64,000 bases of DNA from Aeromicrobium panaciterrae. Lineage in GTDB: Bacteria; Actinomycetota; Actinomycetes; Propionibacteriales; Nocardioidaceae. The translations under genes were made by a program, and so were the position numbers. Every line of letters starts with the position of its first letter. Positions within the stretch are counted from its first letter, which is position 1. The notes beneath the pieces are model-generated. The model saw only the letters and a list, made by a program, of their open reading frames with translations, was not told where the DNA came from and did not search any database. Of this stretch, positions 16,882 to 26,088 are shown piece by piece. Where the stretch lies: contig NZ_JAVDWH010000001.1 in the NCBI RefSeq assembly GCF_031457275.1, positions 1,674,001 to 1,738,000 of the forward strand. Reading direction: 5' to 3'.

Positions 16882-17115
16882 ATGGCAGCCGACGACATCG
16901 AGACCGTTGAGATCACTGGAGACATGATCCGTCTCGGCCAGTTCCTCAAGTTCGCCAACTTCGCTGAGTCGGGTGCGCAGGCAGGCGCGATGATTCAGGG
17001 TGGCGACGTGAAGGTCGACGGTGAGATTGAGACCCGTCGTGGCCGCCAGCTCGGCAAAGGCATGCTCATCGAGGTTCAACTGCCTGGCCACACGCTCGCC
17101 GCACGTGTTGGATGA
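16882..17115 (+). CDS. S4-domain protein (YbcJ/YaaA-like), 77 aa
   Basis: A compact RNA-binding S4 domain: ITGDMIRLGQFLKFANF, then AMIQGGDVKVDGEIETRRGR, then a short C-terminal strand. Length and sequence match stand-alone S4 proteins of the YbcJ/YaaA group. It starts 22 bp from the divergent Hsp15-like gene, so the two share a very short promoter region, and it nearly abuts the spermidine-synthase-like gene. Confidence 0.85.
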   Translation: MAADDIETVEITGDMIRLGQFLKFANFAESGAQAGAMIQGGDVKVDGEIETRRGRQLGKGMLIEVQLPGHTLAARVG

Positions 17116-17119
17116 TGCG

Positions 17120-17935
17120 GTGACGGATCGCGCGATCGAGATCATTGCCGATCGCGACCGCCCCGGGGCATTCATCCTGCAGATCGACGGCACCGACCAG
17201 TCGTACGTCGACCTCGACGACCCGCTTCGCCTCGAATTCGACTACGTACAACGCATCGTCGACGTGATTGACGCGCACGGCGAGCCGGGCTCACCGCTCA
17301 GGTTCGTTCATATCGGCGGCGCCGGTATGTCGGTACCTCGCTACGTCGCCAGCACGCGCCCTACGTCGGCGCAGATCGTCCTTGAGCCCGATGAGCGGGT
17401 CACCGCCCTCGTACGCGATCAGTTGCCACTCCCGCGCAACAGCGGGATCAAAGTTCGGCCGGTCGACGGACGCTCCGGCATCACGGCCATGCGCCCGGAT
17501 TTTGCAGACGTCATCGTGCTGGATGCGTTCGACGGTGCGCGCATCCCGGCGGATCTCGTCACAGCGGAGTTCTTCGAGCAGGTGTCGACAGTGCTGACTG
17601 ATGGGGGATTGCTGCTGCTCAACCTCGCCGATCGCGCACCATTCGCGTACGCGCGTCGGGTGATCGCCGGAGTGTGCGCGCAGTTCCCGAACGTCATGAT
17701 CAGTGCCGAGCCAGCAACGCTCAAGGGTCGCCGTTTCGGCAATCTGCTGGTGGTCGGGTCACGCGGACCGATCCCGTGGGAGTCATTGGCTCGCCGTGCG
17801 GCCAGCTCGCCGTTGCCGTACCGAGTCGTGCCCTACCGCGAGGTGGTCGATCGATTCGCCGGTCAAGCACCGTTCACGGACGCAGACACCGAGCAGTCGC
17901 CACCGCCGCCCGGCGGAGCGGCGTTCTTTAGCTGA
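17120..17935 (+). CDS. Spermidine-synthase-like methyltransferase-fold protein
   Basis: About 271 aa from GTG 17120 (TTG 17111 is possible and would overlap the S4 stop). The Rossmann core is visible: RFVHIGGAGMSVPRYVA, LEPDERVTALVRDQL, and ADVIVLDAFDGARIPADL, followed by TDGGLLLLNLAD. This is the spermidine synthase/fused-methyltransferase family common in actinobacteria. The polyamine-specific residues cannot be judged, so the substrate is uncertain. The 3' end overlaps the convergent gene by 8 bp. Confidence 0.85.
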   Translation: MTDRAIEIIADRDRPGAFILQIDGTDQSYVDLDDPLRLEFDYVQRIVDVIDAHGEPGSPLRFVHIGGAGMSVPRYVASTRPTSAQIVLEPDERVTALVRDQLPLPRNSGIKVRPVDGRSGITAMRPDFADVIVLDAFDGARIPADLVTAEFFEQVSTVLTDGGLLLLNLADRAPFAYARRVIAGVCAQFPNVMISAEPATLKGRRFGNLLVVGSRGPIPWESLARRAASSPLPYRVVPYREVVDRFAGQAPFTDADTEQSPPPPGGAAFFS

Positions 17936-18371
17936 CCGACGGATCCAGCCGTGAAGTCCAGTCGGAGATGTTGGGCGTGTCGAACGCGGCTGCATCGCCC
18001 ATTCCGTTCGTCTCCCACATCACAACGAGCAGATCGCGGCCCTGGGTCTTGCCGAGGAAATGGCGAGTGACGCGGCAGGACGTGATCGAGTCGCGGCTGA
18101 TGCGAAGCTCGCGCGCCGGCATGAGCTGCACGAAGACAACCTCTGACTCGCTGAGCAGCAACGTGCCGAGACCGCGTACCTGTGCCTTGCCCTCGGATGC
18201 CTGGCCGAAGAAGTTGGCCTGACCAGAGAGCTCGACCGCTCCCACGGCGTCGACCCGCGCACGGTATGCGTTGCGCATACGACGAATCCGGGATGCGCCG
18301 ACGATCACCAGGATCGCGAAGAACCCGACGATGGCCGCAAGAATCAGGCCGATAATGCCGAGCACGCTCAT
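17928..18371 (-). CDS. Single-pass membrane protein of unknown function (147 aa)
   Basis: The N-terminus is one transmembrane helix (GIIGLILAAIVGFFAILVIV) followed by basic residues (RIRRMRNAYRAR), so the bulk is cytoplasmic. The remaining ~110 residues look like a small beta-sheet domain (PH/GRAM-like impression only). It lies 2 bp downstream of rocD on the same strand, so it is probably cotranscribed. Function unknown. Confidence 0.7.
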   Translation of the reverse strand: MSVLGIIGLILAAIVGFFAILVIVGASRIRRMRNAYRARVDAVGAVELSGQANFFGQASEGKAQVRGLGTLLLSESEVVFVQLMPARELRISRDSITSCRVTRHFLGKTQGRDLLVVMWETNGMGDAAAFDTPNISDWTSRLDPSVS

Positions 18372-18373
18372 GG

Positions 18374-19588
18374 TCAGGCTTCGAGTGCCTCGACCAGCGA
18401 ATCGATCGCGTGATCGATCTCTTCGCGGGTGATGACAAGCGGGGGAGCGATGCGAAGAGTGCGCTCGTGCGTCTCCTTGCAGAGCACGCCACGATCGCGC
18501 AGTGCCATCGATACCTCGCGACCAGTCTTGGCAGCGGGATCGATGTCTACGCCTGCCCAGAGGCCACGGCCACGTACTGCGCTGATGCCGTGGCCGATCA
18601 GATCATCGAGTCGGCTGTGCAAGTGCTTGCCAAGCTCTTCGGAGCGTTCCTGGAACTCGCCTGTCTGCAGGAGGGCGACAACCGCACGGCCGACTGCGCA
18701 GGCAACGGGGTAGCCACCGAACGTTGAGCCGTGCTGTCCGGGCTTGAGAACGCCGAGCACGTCAGCGCGGCCGACCACAGCGGAGACGGGAATGATGCCC
18801 CCGCCAAGCGCCTTGCCGAGCGTGTAGAGGTCGGCTCGTACGTTGTCGTGATCGAGTGCGAAGAGCTTGCCTGTTCGCGCGAGTCCTGACTGGATCTCGT
18901 CGGCAACCAGAAGCACATTGTTGTCGGTGCACATCTTTCGCACCTCGGCGAAGAATCCCTCCGGCGGAACGATGACCCCCGATTCGCCCTGGATCGACTC
19001 CATCAGAACGGCGGCGGTGTTGGGTCCGATCGCGTCGCGGATCGCCTGAGCATCGCCGTAGGGGACGGTGATGAAACCAGGCGTGAACGGGCCGTAGTTG
19101 TCATGCGCAGCGGGATCGTCGGAGAACGACACGATCGTGGTCGTACGGCCGTGGAAGTTGCCAGCGGCGACGATGATCTCGGCACTGTCGAAGGCGACTC
19201 CCTTGACCTCGTACGCCCATTTGCGCGCGACCTTTATTGCGGACTCCACGGCCTCGGCGCCGGTGTTCATGGTGAGCACCATTTCGGTCCCAGTGAGCTC
19301 GGCGAGCTCCTGACAGAAGGCGCCGAACTGGTCGTTGTGGAAGGCGCGCGAGGTCAGCGTCAGGCGATCAAGCTGTTCGCGTGCGGCGGCGATCAGAGCG
19401 GGATGACGGTGGCCAAAGTTGAGCGCCGAGTAGCCCGATAGGAAGTCGAGGTAGCGATTGCCTTCGACATCGGTGACCCATGCACCTTCGGCTTCTGCGA
19501 TGACAACAGGGAGCGGGTGATAGTTGTGAGCGCCCCACGCCTCGTCGAGCTTGATGAAGGATGCGGTGTCGAGTTCGGTTGATGCCAT
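18374..19588 (-). CDS. rocD: Ornithine--oxo-acid transaminase
   Basis: A 404-aa class-III PLP aminotransferase converting ornithine and 2-oxoglutarate to glutamate-5-semialdehyde. Visible landmarks are YLDFLSGYSALNFGHRHP, MNTGAEAVESAIKVARKW, LLVADEIQSGLARTGK (the PLP-ring Asp) and DLYTLGKALGGG with the catalytic Lys. The sequence FLSGYSALNFGH is characteristic of ornithine rather than acetylornithine aminotransferase. The start is ATG 19588; the longer open frame to 20107 is shadow sequence of the opposite gene. Followed directly by the small membrane protein. Confidence 0.93.
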   Translation of the reverse strand: MASTELDTASFIKLDEAWGAHNYHPLPVVIAEAEGAWVTDVEGNRYLDFLSGYSALNFGHRHPALIAAAREQLDRLTLTSRAFHNDQFGAFCQELAELTGTEMVLTMNTGAEAVESAIKVARKWAYEVKGVAFDSAEIIVAAGNFHGRTTTIVSFSDDPAAHDNYGPFTPGFITVPYGDAQAIRDAIGPNTAAVLMESIQGESGVIVPPEGFFAEVRKMCTDNNVLLVADEIQSGLARTGKLFALDHDNVRADLYTLGKALGGGIIPVSAVVGRADVLGVLKPGQHGSTFGGYPVACAVGRAVVALLQTGEFQERSEELGKHLHSRLDDLIGHGISAVRGRGLWAGVDIDPAAKTGREVSMALRDRGVLCKETHERTLRIAPPLVITREEIDHAIDSLVEALEA

Positions 19589-19652
19589 GAGGCCACGGTA
19601 CATAGTGCCGAGGCCATGATTCAGCCGGGATGGACGCAGATATCCTGAGCCG

Positions 19653-20183
19653 GTGCCTGGACCCGTTGCCTTCGACGCGATGCGTCCGGCAGTGGGTTCT
19701 CTGAGGCTCGTACGATCGCTCGTCATCGCACTTTTGTGCACCGCCACCGCAGCTATCGCACACCTGTCGGCGGGTGGCATTGTCCCCGGATTTGCCGTCG
19801 TGACGTTGTTCTTGGGCGCCGGGGCAGTCTCCTGGGTTGTCTCCTCGCGCCGGGTGACGACAGGCCAGATGGTCGGGCTCCTCGTGCTCTGCCAGATCTG
19901 CGTGCACCTCGGATGCTCGATGGGTTCGATGAACATGTCGGCTTTGATGGCGACGACCCACATCGCCGCGACCGCGGTGAGCGCGTTGGCGCTGGCGCGC
20001 GGCGAGGCATTCGTGTGGCGGGTTGCCGCGCGTCTCGGCCTGCGCCTCCGACCGCACGTCCTTGGCTTTGTGCCGGTGCCTTCACGCGTCGAGCTCGTAC
20101 CCGTCACAGTGACGCGATCGCGGCACGACGTACGACTCGCGCACTCACGCGCGCTGAGAGGTCCGCCGTACGGGTGCAGCTGA
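19653..20183 (+). CDS. Membrane protein upstream of the copper cluster
   Basis: A ~176-aa protein with about four transmembrane segments (LVRSLVIALLCTATAAIAHL, FAVVTLFLGAGAVSWVV, MVGLLVLCQICVHLG, MATTHIAATAVSALALA) and a soluble, Arg-rich tail. It contains Met- and His-rich patches (HLGCSMGSMNMSALMATTH) that could bind copper. The start is GTG 19653; ATG 19680 is an alternative. It is 36 bp before ycnI, so it probably belongs to the copper operon. Family not recognised. Confidence 0.65.
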   Translation: MPGPVAFDAMRPAVGSLRLVRSLVIALLCTATAAIAHLSAGGIVPGFAVVTLFLGAGAVSWVVSSRRVTTGQMVGLLVLCQICVHLGCSMGSMNMSALMATTHIAATAVSALALARGEAFVWRVAARLGLRLRPHVLGFVPVPSRVELVPVTVTRSRHDVRLAHSRALRGPPYGCS

Positions 20184-20219
20184 CCCCGTACGACTCAATC
20201 TCTCCAAGAAGGAACACAC

Positions 20220-20891
20220 ATGAACAGAACACCCGCGCGGCTCTGTGCTGCGCTCATCACGGTTGCCCTCGTCGGCTTTGCCGGTGCTGCCTCGGCACAC
20301 GTTTCGGTCTCGTCGACGGACGCCGCCCAAGGCGGATTCGGCAAGGCTGTCTTCCGAGTGCCGACCGAATCGGACACCGCGTCGACCACCAAGCTGGTCG
20401 TCACGTTGCCGAAGGACGCACCATTTGCCTTCGTCACGGCGCAGGCAAAGCCAGGTTGGAAGGTGGTCCTCAGAAAGGAGAAGCTGGCCGCACCGACCAA
20501 GGTTGGCGACTTCGAGCTGACCGAGGCCGTACGTACGGTCACGTGGACCACGACCGGCAAGGGCATCGCACCCTCACAGTTCGACGAGTTCGCCATTTCC
20601 GGTGGTCCGTTCCCCGACGACGAGTCCATCTCGTTCACGGCGAAGCAGACCTACAGCGATGGCGAGGTCGTGAACTGGGACCAGGTTGCTGAAGGTGACA
20701 CGGAGCCGGAGCACCCGGCCCCGACGCTGAAGCTGTCAGAGCCCACAGAAGAGGACAGCAAGGCGTACTCGAGCGAAATGTCGATCGCGTATGACCGCGA
20801 CAACACTGGTCGTTGGCTCGGTGGATCTGCTCTGGCTGTTGCCGTGGCAACGTTGCTTGTCGTTCTGCGACAGAATCGACGTCGTGCGTAA
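20220..20891 (+). CDS. ycnI: YcnI-family copper-binding protein (DUF1775)
   Basis: A 223-aa exported protein: signal peptide (LCAALITVALVGFAGAASAH), mature N-terminal His (the copper-brace histidine, AHVSV), a DUF1775 domain of about 120 residues, and a C-terminal transmembrane anchor (GGSALAVAVATLLVVL). The mature HVSV start plus a conserved Trp (PGWKV) fits YcnI copper chaperones. AGAAGGA precedes ATG 20220. The 3' end overlaps the first copC gene by 8 bp. Confidence 0.92.
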   Translation: MNRTPARLCAALITVALVGFAGAASAHVSVSSTDAAQGGFGKAVFRVPTESDTASTTKLVVTLPKDAPFAFVTAQAKPGWKVVLRKEKLAAPTKVGDFELTEAVRTVTWTTTGKGIAPSQFDEFAISGGPFPDDESISFTAKQTYSDGEVVNWDQVAEGDTEPEHPAPTLKLSEPTEEDSKAYSSEMSIAYDRDNTGRWLGGSALAVAVATLLVVLRQNRRRA

Positions 20892-21396
20892 CGTCGTTCT
20901 TCGCGTGAGCCTGTTGGCTCTGCTTTGCCTTGCCCTCGGGGCGGGACCGGCGTCGGCGCATGCGTCGCTCGTCGGTTCCGACCCGGGGGACGGGTCATCC
21001 ATCGCGACTGCACCACGCATGATCACGTTCACGTTCAACGAGAACATCGGCAACCCCGCGTTTGTCGCAGTCCGGGCGCCGGACGGTGCCAAGGTCGCGG
21101 TTTCAGACGTCTCTGCCACCGACGCAACCGTGACGGCGATCGTCGCACCGAGCAATCAAAAGGGTCGCTACACCGCGACGTACCGAGTCGTCTCGGCCGA
21201 CGGGCATCCCGTCGAGGGCACGATCAACTGGACGACGACGACTGGCGAGACGGTGAAGCAAGTCGACCAGCCCAAGGAAAAGAGCTTTGTGCACCGCCAC
21301 CGCTCCCACTTCTTCTGGGGCATCCTTGCGGCCGCTGTCGCTGTGGGCCTGATCCTGGCACCGCTGAGGGGGCGAGATGACCAGAGCAAACCGTGA
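20884..21396 (+). CDS. CopC-domain copper resistance protein (first copy)
   Basis: A 170-aa protein from GTG 20884. It has a signal peptide ending GPASAHASL, which leaves an N-terminal His as the first copper ligand. The CopC beta barrel follows (SDPGDGSSIATAPRMITFTF, RVVSADGHPVEGTI with the second ligand region), and then a C-terminal transmembrane helix (FFWGILAAAVAVGLILAPL). The gene overlaps ycnI and the second copC. CopC proteins bind Cu(II) outside the membrane and hand it to CopD. Confidence 0.9.
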   Translation: MRNVVLRVSLLALLCLALGAGPASAHASLVGSDPGDGSSIATAPRMITFTFNENIGNPAFVAVRAPDGAKVAVSDVSATDATVTAIVAPSNQKGRYTATYRVVSADGHPVEGTINWTTTTGETVKQVDQPKEKSFVHRHRSHFFWGILAAAVAVGLILAPLRGRDDQSKP

Positions 21397-21922
21397 CCCG
21401 AGCAGGCTCGCGACTCGCGTCGCACTCGTGACCATGATCGGCCTGTTTCTCGGAGTTGGACCGGCGTCGGCGCATGGGTTGCTCATCTCTTCGACTCCTG
21501 AAGACGACTCACTGATCAACACATCGCCGACGTCGATCTCGTTGACTTTTCACGACTACTTGGGTGAACAGGCGAAGGTGGCTGTGTGGTCACCGAATGG
21601 CTCTGCCGTGAAGGTGCTGACGACCGCCGTAGTTCGCAACACAGTCACCGTCACGGTTGATCCGACCGATCAGCGCGGCCGCTACGCAGCTGACTACCGC
21701 GTTGAGTCGACCGACGGACTTCCCCTTGAAGGTTCAATCCACTGGACGACAGCGACAGGGCGCCAGGTGAAGCAAGTCGCACACAACGACGTGGATCTCG
21801 ACCAGCCAAGTGGTTCGAACTTCTACTGGGGCTTCCTCGCCGCCCTCGTTCCCGTCGCACTGCTGATTGCTGGGTTGCGTCTGGCTGCTTTGAGGGGGCG
21901 AGATGACAAAGGCAACGCGTGA
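21377..21922 (+). CDS. CopC-domain copper resistance protein (second copy)
   Basis: A 181-aa tandem paralogue of the preceding gene with the same order: signal peptide ending GPASAHGLL, CopC domain (STPEDDSLINTSPTSISLTF, RVESTDGLPLEGSIHW), C-terminal transmembrane helix. The mature N-terminal His is kept, but the HPVEG motif of the first copy is LPLEG here, so the second His ligand is lost and copper affinity may differ. Overlaps both neighbours by about 20 bp. Confidence 0.88.
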   Translation: MTRANRDPSRLATRVALVTMIGLFLGVGPASAHGLLISSTPEDDSLINTSPTSISLTFHDYLGEQAKVAVWSPNGSAVKVLTTAVVRNTVTVTVDPTDQRGRYAADYRVESTDGLPLEGSIHWTTATGRQVKQVAHNDVDLDQPSGSNFYWGFLAALVPVALLIAGLRLAALRGRDDKGNA

Positions 21923-23861
21923 CACCGTCCTGGCGTTCATGTTCAGCGCGTTCGTGATGGTTCTGGTCCTGGAAGCCGGGGGAGGAGCGCCCAAGCCGGC
22001 TGTCGGTGACATCCCGAGCCCGGGCGAGTTCGTCGGCTGGGCCGTGCCGTTCGCCAAGCTGGTGACTGACATCAGCGCCGTGATGGTCATCGGATTCCTG
22101 CTGACCGCCGTATTCCTGCTGCCGTCGTCTGAGGACGAAGTGCAGGGACTGTCAGTCCAGGCTGTACGTCGCGCTTCGTGGTGGGCCGCCATGTGGAGCG
22201 CGACCACGATCGCCCTGTTCTTCCTCAACGTCTCTGACATCTTTGCCAAGCCGCTCACCGATCTTTCAAGCCCGTTCGTCACGGGCTATGCAGATACCTC
22301 GGCAGGCCGTGCAGTCCTTCTTCAGGCTCTGGGCGCCGGTGTCGTTGCTATCGCTGCTCGCTGGACTCTCGGAACCAAGGCGCTCGCCAGGATTCTTGGA
22401 CTGGCTCTGGCAACGCTGGCGCCGATCACGCTGACCGGCCACGCCGCATCGTCTGGTTCTCACGATCTCGCGACGACCAGCCTTCTCCTGCACGTCGTCG
22501 GTGTGACGCTGTGGGTTGGTGGCCTCGTGTCGTTGGGCTGGGTGGCTATTCGCGGCAGCAAACGCCTCACGCCGGCCATCGAGCGGTTCTCCGCGCTGGC
22601 GATCTGGGCGTTCGTCATCGTTGGCGTCTCGGGTGTCGTCAACGCCTCCGTACGGCTCGGATCGTTCGGCGAGCTGTTCGGCTCCACGTATGGGCGACTC
22701 GTCCTGCTCAAGGTCACCGCGCTCATCGCTCTCGGTGCCTTCGGCTATGCCCAGCGCCGCCGCATCGTGGCCCAGAGCGCGAGCTTCTTTCGGCTGGCGT
22801 TGACCGAACTCTTCCTCATGGCGGCGACGATTGGCCTGGCTGTCGCCCTGTCGCGCACCCCAACGCCCGTCGGTGATGACGTACTCAAGACACCGCTCGA
22901 GGAACTGCTCGGTGGGCCACTTCCGGCAGCGCCGACGATCGGGCGTCTGCTCTGGGGCTGGACTGGCAACGGCGTCGGCCTCGCGATCGTCGGGCTCGGC
23001 TCGGCGCTATACCTGACCGGCGTGTGGACTCTCCGCAAGCGTGGAGACGCCTGGCCGCTCGGCCGTACGATCTCGTGGCTCGCTGGCATGGTCATCATCG
23101 CGTGGGCCACGTTCGGCGGACTCGGCGCGTATTCGCACGTTCTGTTCAGCGCGCACATGGCCTCGCACATGATGTTGTCGATGGTCGCGCCGATCTTCCT
23201 CGTGCTTGGCGCGCCGATGACTCTCGCGCTCCGTACGCTGCCTGGCCCTCGCCAGCCAGGCGAGGTGTCGCCGCGCGCGATGCTGCAGTCGTTCCTCCAC
23301 TCAAGGTTCATGCGCTTCCTGACGCATCCGCTGGTGGGTCCGCTGCTGTTCGTCGGCAGTCTGTACGGCCTCTACTTCAGTGGCGCCTTCGAGAGCCTGA
23401 TGGGCAACCACTGGGGTCACACGGTCATGGAGCTGCATTTCCTCGGCGTCGGGCTGCTCTACTACTACGTCCTCATCGGAATCGACCCGTCTCCACGCCC
23501 GCTGCCGTCGATCGCGCGCTTCGGCATGCTGATCGTGACGATTCCGTTCCACGCGTTCTTCGCGATCGCCGTGATGTCGTCCAACTCGGTGTTCGCCGGC
23601 GACTACTGGCGAGCGCTCGATCGGCCGTACCGCACCGATCTGCTCGCTGACCAGTACCTCGGCGGAGGTATGGCGTGGGCGATGGGAGAGATTCCGCTGA
23701 TTCTGGTGATGGGTGCGCTGCTGTGGCAGTGGTTCCGCAGCGATGCGCGTGAGGCCAAGCGGTTCGACCGGTCAGAGGACCGCACCGACGATGCGGCGCT
23801 GGAGGCGTACAACGCCCGGCTTCGCGACTTGGCCGAACATGGAAAACGGCGAGACCCCTAA
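21903..23861 (+). CDS. CopD-CtaG fusion: copper import / cytochrome c oxidase assembly protein
   Basis: A 652-aa polytopic membrane protein. The N-terminal ~300 residues are a CopD-type domain (LTGHAASSGSHDLATTSLLL, HVVGVTLWVGGLVSLGW). The C-terminal ~300 are a CtaG-type domain (FSAHMASHMMLSMVAPIFLV, DRPYRTDLLADQYLGGGMAW). This fusion is common in actinobacteria and links copper uptake to Cu-site assembly in cytochrome oxidase. It overlaps the second copC gene by 20 bp, completing the ycnI-copC-copC-copD operon. The stop codon lies in the loop of the terminator. Confidence 0.92.
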   Translation: MTKATRDTVLAFMFSAFVMVLVLEAGGGAPKPAVGDIPSPGEFVGWAVPFAKLVTDISAVMVIGFLLTAVFLLPSSEDEVQGLSVQAVRRASWWAAMWSATTIALFFLNVSDIFAKPLTDLSSPFVTGYADTSAGRAVLLQALGAGVVAIAARWTLGTKALARILGLALATLAPITLTGHAASSGSHDLATTSLLLHVVGVTLWVGGLVSLGWVAIRGSKRLTPAIERFSALAIWAFVIVGVSGVVNASVRLGSFGELFGSTYGRLVLLKVTALIALGAFGYAQRRRIVAQSASFFRLALTELFLMAATIGLAVALSRTPTPVGDDVLKTPLEELLGGPLPAAPTIGRLLWGWTGNGVGLAIVGLGSALYLTGVWTLRKRGDAWPLGRTISWLAGMVIIAWATFGGLGAYSHVLFSAHMASHMMLSMVAPIFLVLGAPMTLALRTLPGPRQPGEVSPRAMLQSFLHSRFMRFLTHPLVGPLLFVGSLYGLYFSGAFESLMGNHWGHTVMELHFLGVGLLYYYVLIGIDPSPRPLPSIARFGMLIVTIPFHAFFAIAVMSSNSVFAGDYWRALDRPYRTDLLADQYLGGGMAWAMGEIPLILVMGALLWQWFRSDAREAKRFDRSEDRTDDAALEAYNARLRDLAEHGKRRDP

Positions 23862-23875
23862 GGGATCTCGCCGTT
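23845..23875. terminator. Bidirectional terminator between copD-ctaG and sodA
   Basis: AACGGCGAGA (23845-23854) pairs perfectly with TCTCGCCGTT (23866-23875), with a further CCCT/AGGG pairing in the loop. It serves two convergent genes and contains the copD-ctaG stop codon. Confidence 0.75.
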
Positions 23876-23888
23876 CTCACAGACAAAC

Positions 23889-24506
23889 TCAGAACAGGAT
23901 CTGGCCGCCGCTGGTCGCAGCGGTGAAACGCTCCTGCGCATCTGCCCAGTTGACGATGTTCCACCACGCCTTGACGTAGTCGCCCTTGACGTTGAGGTAG
24001 TCGAGGTAGAACGCGTGCTCCCACATGTCGAGCTGGGTGATGGGGATCAGCGTTGCCGGGATGTTGTTCTGCTGGTCGTACAGCTGCACGATGACGAGCT
24101 TCTGACCCAGCGAGTCCCAGGCCACGATGGCCCAGCCTGAACCCTGCAGGCCCAGAGCAACGGCCTCGAACTGTGCGCGGAAGGCATCGAACGAACCAAA
24201 GTTGTCATCGATCGCTGCTGCCAGCTCGCCCGTCGGCTTGTCGCCACCTTCGGGGGAGAGGTTCTTCCAGAAGATCGAGTGGTTGATGTGACCGCCGAGG
24301 TGGAACGCGAGGTTCTTCTCAAGCAGGTTGATGTTGCCGAAGGCCTGCTTGTCACGAGCCTCTTCGAGCTGCTCGAGAGCCTGGTTGATGCCAGTCACGT
24401 AGGCCTGGTGGTGCTTGGAGTGGTGAAGCTCCATGATCTTGCCGGAAATGTGCGGATCGAGAGCGCCGTAGTCGTACGGGAGCTCGGGAAGTGTGTAGTC
24501 GGCCAC
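23889..24506 (-). CDS. sodA: Superoxide dismutase, Mn/Fe type
   Basis: A 205-aa cytosolic enzyme from GTG 24506, preceded by GAGGAGG. All four metal ligands are present in family context: His in [12 protein letters not shown], His in [11 protein letters not shown], Asp and His in [12 protein letters not shown]. The C-terminal half has the usual [10 protein letters not shown]. The sequence cannot settle Mn versus Fe use. It stands alone and converges on the copper operon across a shared terminator. Confidence 0.95.
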   Translation of the reverse strand: MADYTLPELPYDYGALDPHISGKIMELHHSKHHQAYVTGINQALEQLEEARDKQAFGNINLLEKNLAFHLGGHINHSIFWKNLSPEGGDKPTGELAAAIDDNFGSFDAFRAQFEAVALGLQGSGWAIVAWDSLGQKLVIVQLYDQQNNIPATLIPITQLDMWEHAFYLDYLNVKGDYVKAWWNIVNWADAQERFTAATSGGQILF

Positions 24507-24670
24507 GCATCCTCCTCGGGACGGTCAGGGCGATGCCCTGTTCTTAAGTTGTCGGTTTCACTCACAGTGTGTCAGTCCGTCTCAAGCATGCAAGAGGTGC
24601 CCGAAGGCTGGAACATCGTGTCGTGTCCGAGCGCGGCCACGCTGGTGCCCTCGTCTAGTCTGTTCGGGAC

Positions 24671-25288
24671 ATGACCAGGACATCGCGCGCATCAGCGAGG
24701 ACGGCGAAATCCGTGGAGGAGCGCATCCTCACGATTCCCAATGCCCTGAGTTTTGTGCGTTTGCTTCTCGTGCCGGTTTTCCTGTGGCTCGTCATGGGAC
24801 CCAAGTGGGACGAGCTCGCACTGATCGTCCTGATGGTCTCCGGCATCACCGACTACCTCGATGGCAAGCTCGCCCGGTCGCTCAACCAGACGTCCAAGAT
24901 CGGCGCGATTCTCGACCCCGTGGCCGACCGTTTCTTCATCCTGGCGGTGGTGATCGGGCTGGGCTACCGAGACATCATCCCGTGGTGGCTCGCAGTGATC
25001 CTGCCGTTGCGCGACGTATTCCTGTTCAGTCTGGTGCCGTTCCTTCGCACGCGTGGCTACAGCTCACTGCCGGTGCATTTCCTCGGCAAGGCTGCGACGG
25101 CGAGCCTGCTGTACGCGTTCCCGCTACTGCTGCTGGGCGATGCGACGGGCACGGTTGCTGATCTGGCCAATGTGTTTGGCTGGGCATTCACGGTCTGGGG
25201 AGTGGCGCTCTACTGGTGGGGCGGCATCTTGTACGCATTCCAGGTCCGACGGCTGATGGCCACGACGACGCGTGTCCAGCGGAGCTGA
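24671..25288 (+). CDS. CDP-alcohol phosphatidyltransferase
   Basis: A 205-aa membrane enzyme with the full CDP-alcohol transferase signature D-x2-DG-x2-AR-x8-G-x3-D-x3-D in DYLDGKLARSLNQTSKIG and continuing through LDPVAD. Five to six transmembrane segments follow. It resembles PgsA-type phosphatidylglycerophosphate or cardiolipin synthases; the acceptor alcohol is not determined from sequence. It heads a chain of overlapping genes (DUF881, small basic protein, DUF881). Confidence 0.9.
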   Translation: MTRTSRASARTAKSVEERILTIPNALSFVRLLLVPVFLWLVMGPKWDELALIVLMVSGITDYLDGKLARSLNQTSKIGAILDPVADRFFILAVVIGLGYRDIIPWWLAVILPLRDVFLFSLVPFLRTRGYSSLPVHFLGKAATASLLYAFPLLLLGDATGTVADLANVFGWAFTVWGVALYWWGGILYAFQVRRLMATTTRVQRS

Positions 25289-25290
25289 GC

Positions 25291-26088
25291 ATGGCTGACG
25301 AACCAGACCGCCGAACCGGTCTGCTCGAACAGATCGCCGACACAGCCCTCGACGACGACTACTACGTCGTACGAGCGGGACGCTACTCGCAGTCCCGAGA
25401 GTTCAACACCGCGTTGACGGGTGTGGTCCTCGGGCTTTTCGCATTGCTCGTGACGATGGCCGTGATCCAGACCCGCAGCGACCGCCCGGCGACCGAACGC
25501 GAGCGTGCGTCGCTGATCGCCAATGTCGATGCCCGCAAGAAGGTTTTGACCAGCAGGGAGAACACCGCGGCCAGTCTCCGTGCCGCGGTCGCCGAGCTGC
25601 GCGCTTCCACCAATCGCAGCGATCCCGCGTACGAGATGCTGCGGGTCGAGACCGGCGATCGTGCGGCACGGGGACCTGGCATCACGCTCACGGCTACCCC
25701 GACCAGCAATGACGATCGTCGAAACACCAACCATCTCACCGACAACGATCTACAGATCTTGGTCAACGGTCTTTGGTACGCCGGCGCCGAAGCCATTTCA
25801 GTCAACGGTCGACGCATCGGCACGATGAGCGCCATCCGCACCGCGGGCGGCGGCATCACGGTCAATTACGACCCGATCGGGCCGCCGTATGTCATCGTCG
25901 CCCTCGGCAACGAAGACACGTTGGAGTCCCGTTTCAACGACAACCCGTCCGGTCGCCATTGGTTGGGGCGTGTCCAGGCGCTCCGCGTACGCAACGAAGT
26001 GACATCATCGGATCAGCTGACCGTGCCAGCCGTGACGGCTCAGCGCCTGACTCCCATTCACGCGAAAGCGATCGAGGACCCGCGATGA
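25291..26088 (+). CDS. DUF881-family membrane protein (first copy)
   Basis: A 265-aa protein with one N-terminal transmembrane helix (ALTGVVLGLFALLVTMAVIQT), a coiled-coil-like segment, and an extracytoplasmic DUF881 domain (GPGITLTATPTS, LVNGLWYAGAEAISVNGRRI). DUF881 proteins have a YlxW/YlxX-like fold and occur beside the small basic protein as here. Starts 3 bp after the phosphatidyltransferase stop and overlaps the next gene by 4 bp (ATGA). Confidence 0.88.
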   Translation: MADEPDRRTGLLEQIADTALDDDYYVVRAGRYSQSREFNTALTGVVLGLFALLVTMAVIQTRSDRPATERERASLIANVDARKKVLTSRENTAASLRAAVAELRASTNRSDPAYEMLRVETGDRAARGPGITLTATPTSNDDRRNTNHLTDNDLQILVNGLWYAGAEAISVNGRRIGTMSAIRTAGGGITVNYDPIGPPYVIVALGNEDTLESRFNDNPSGRHWLGRVQALRVRNEVTSSDQLTVPAVTAQRLTPIHAKAIEDPR

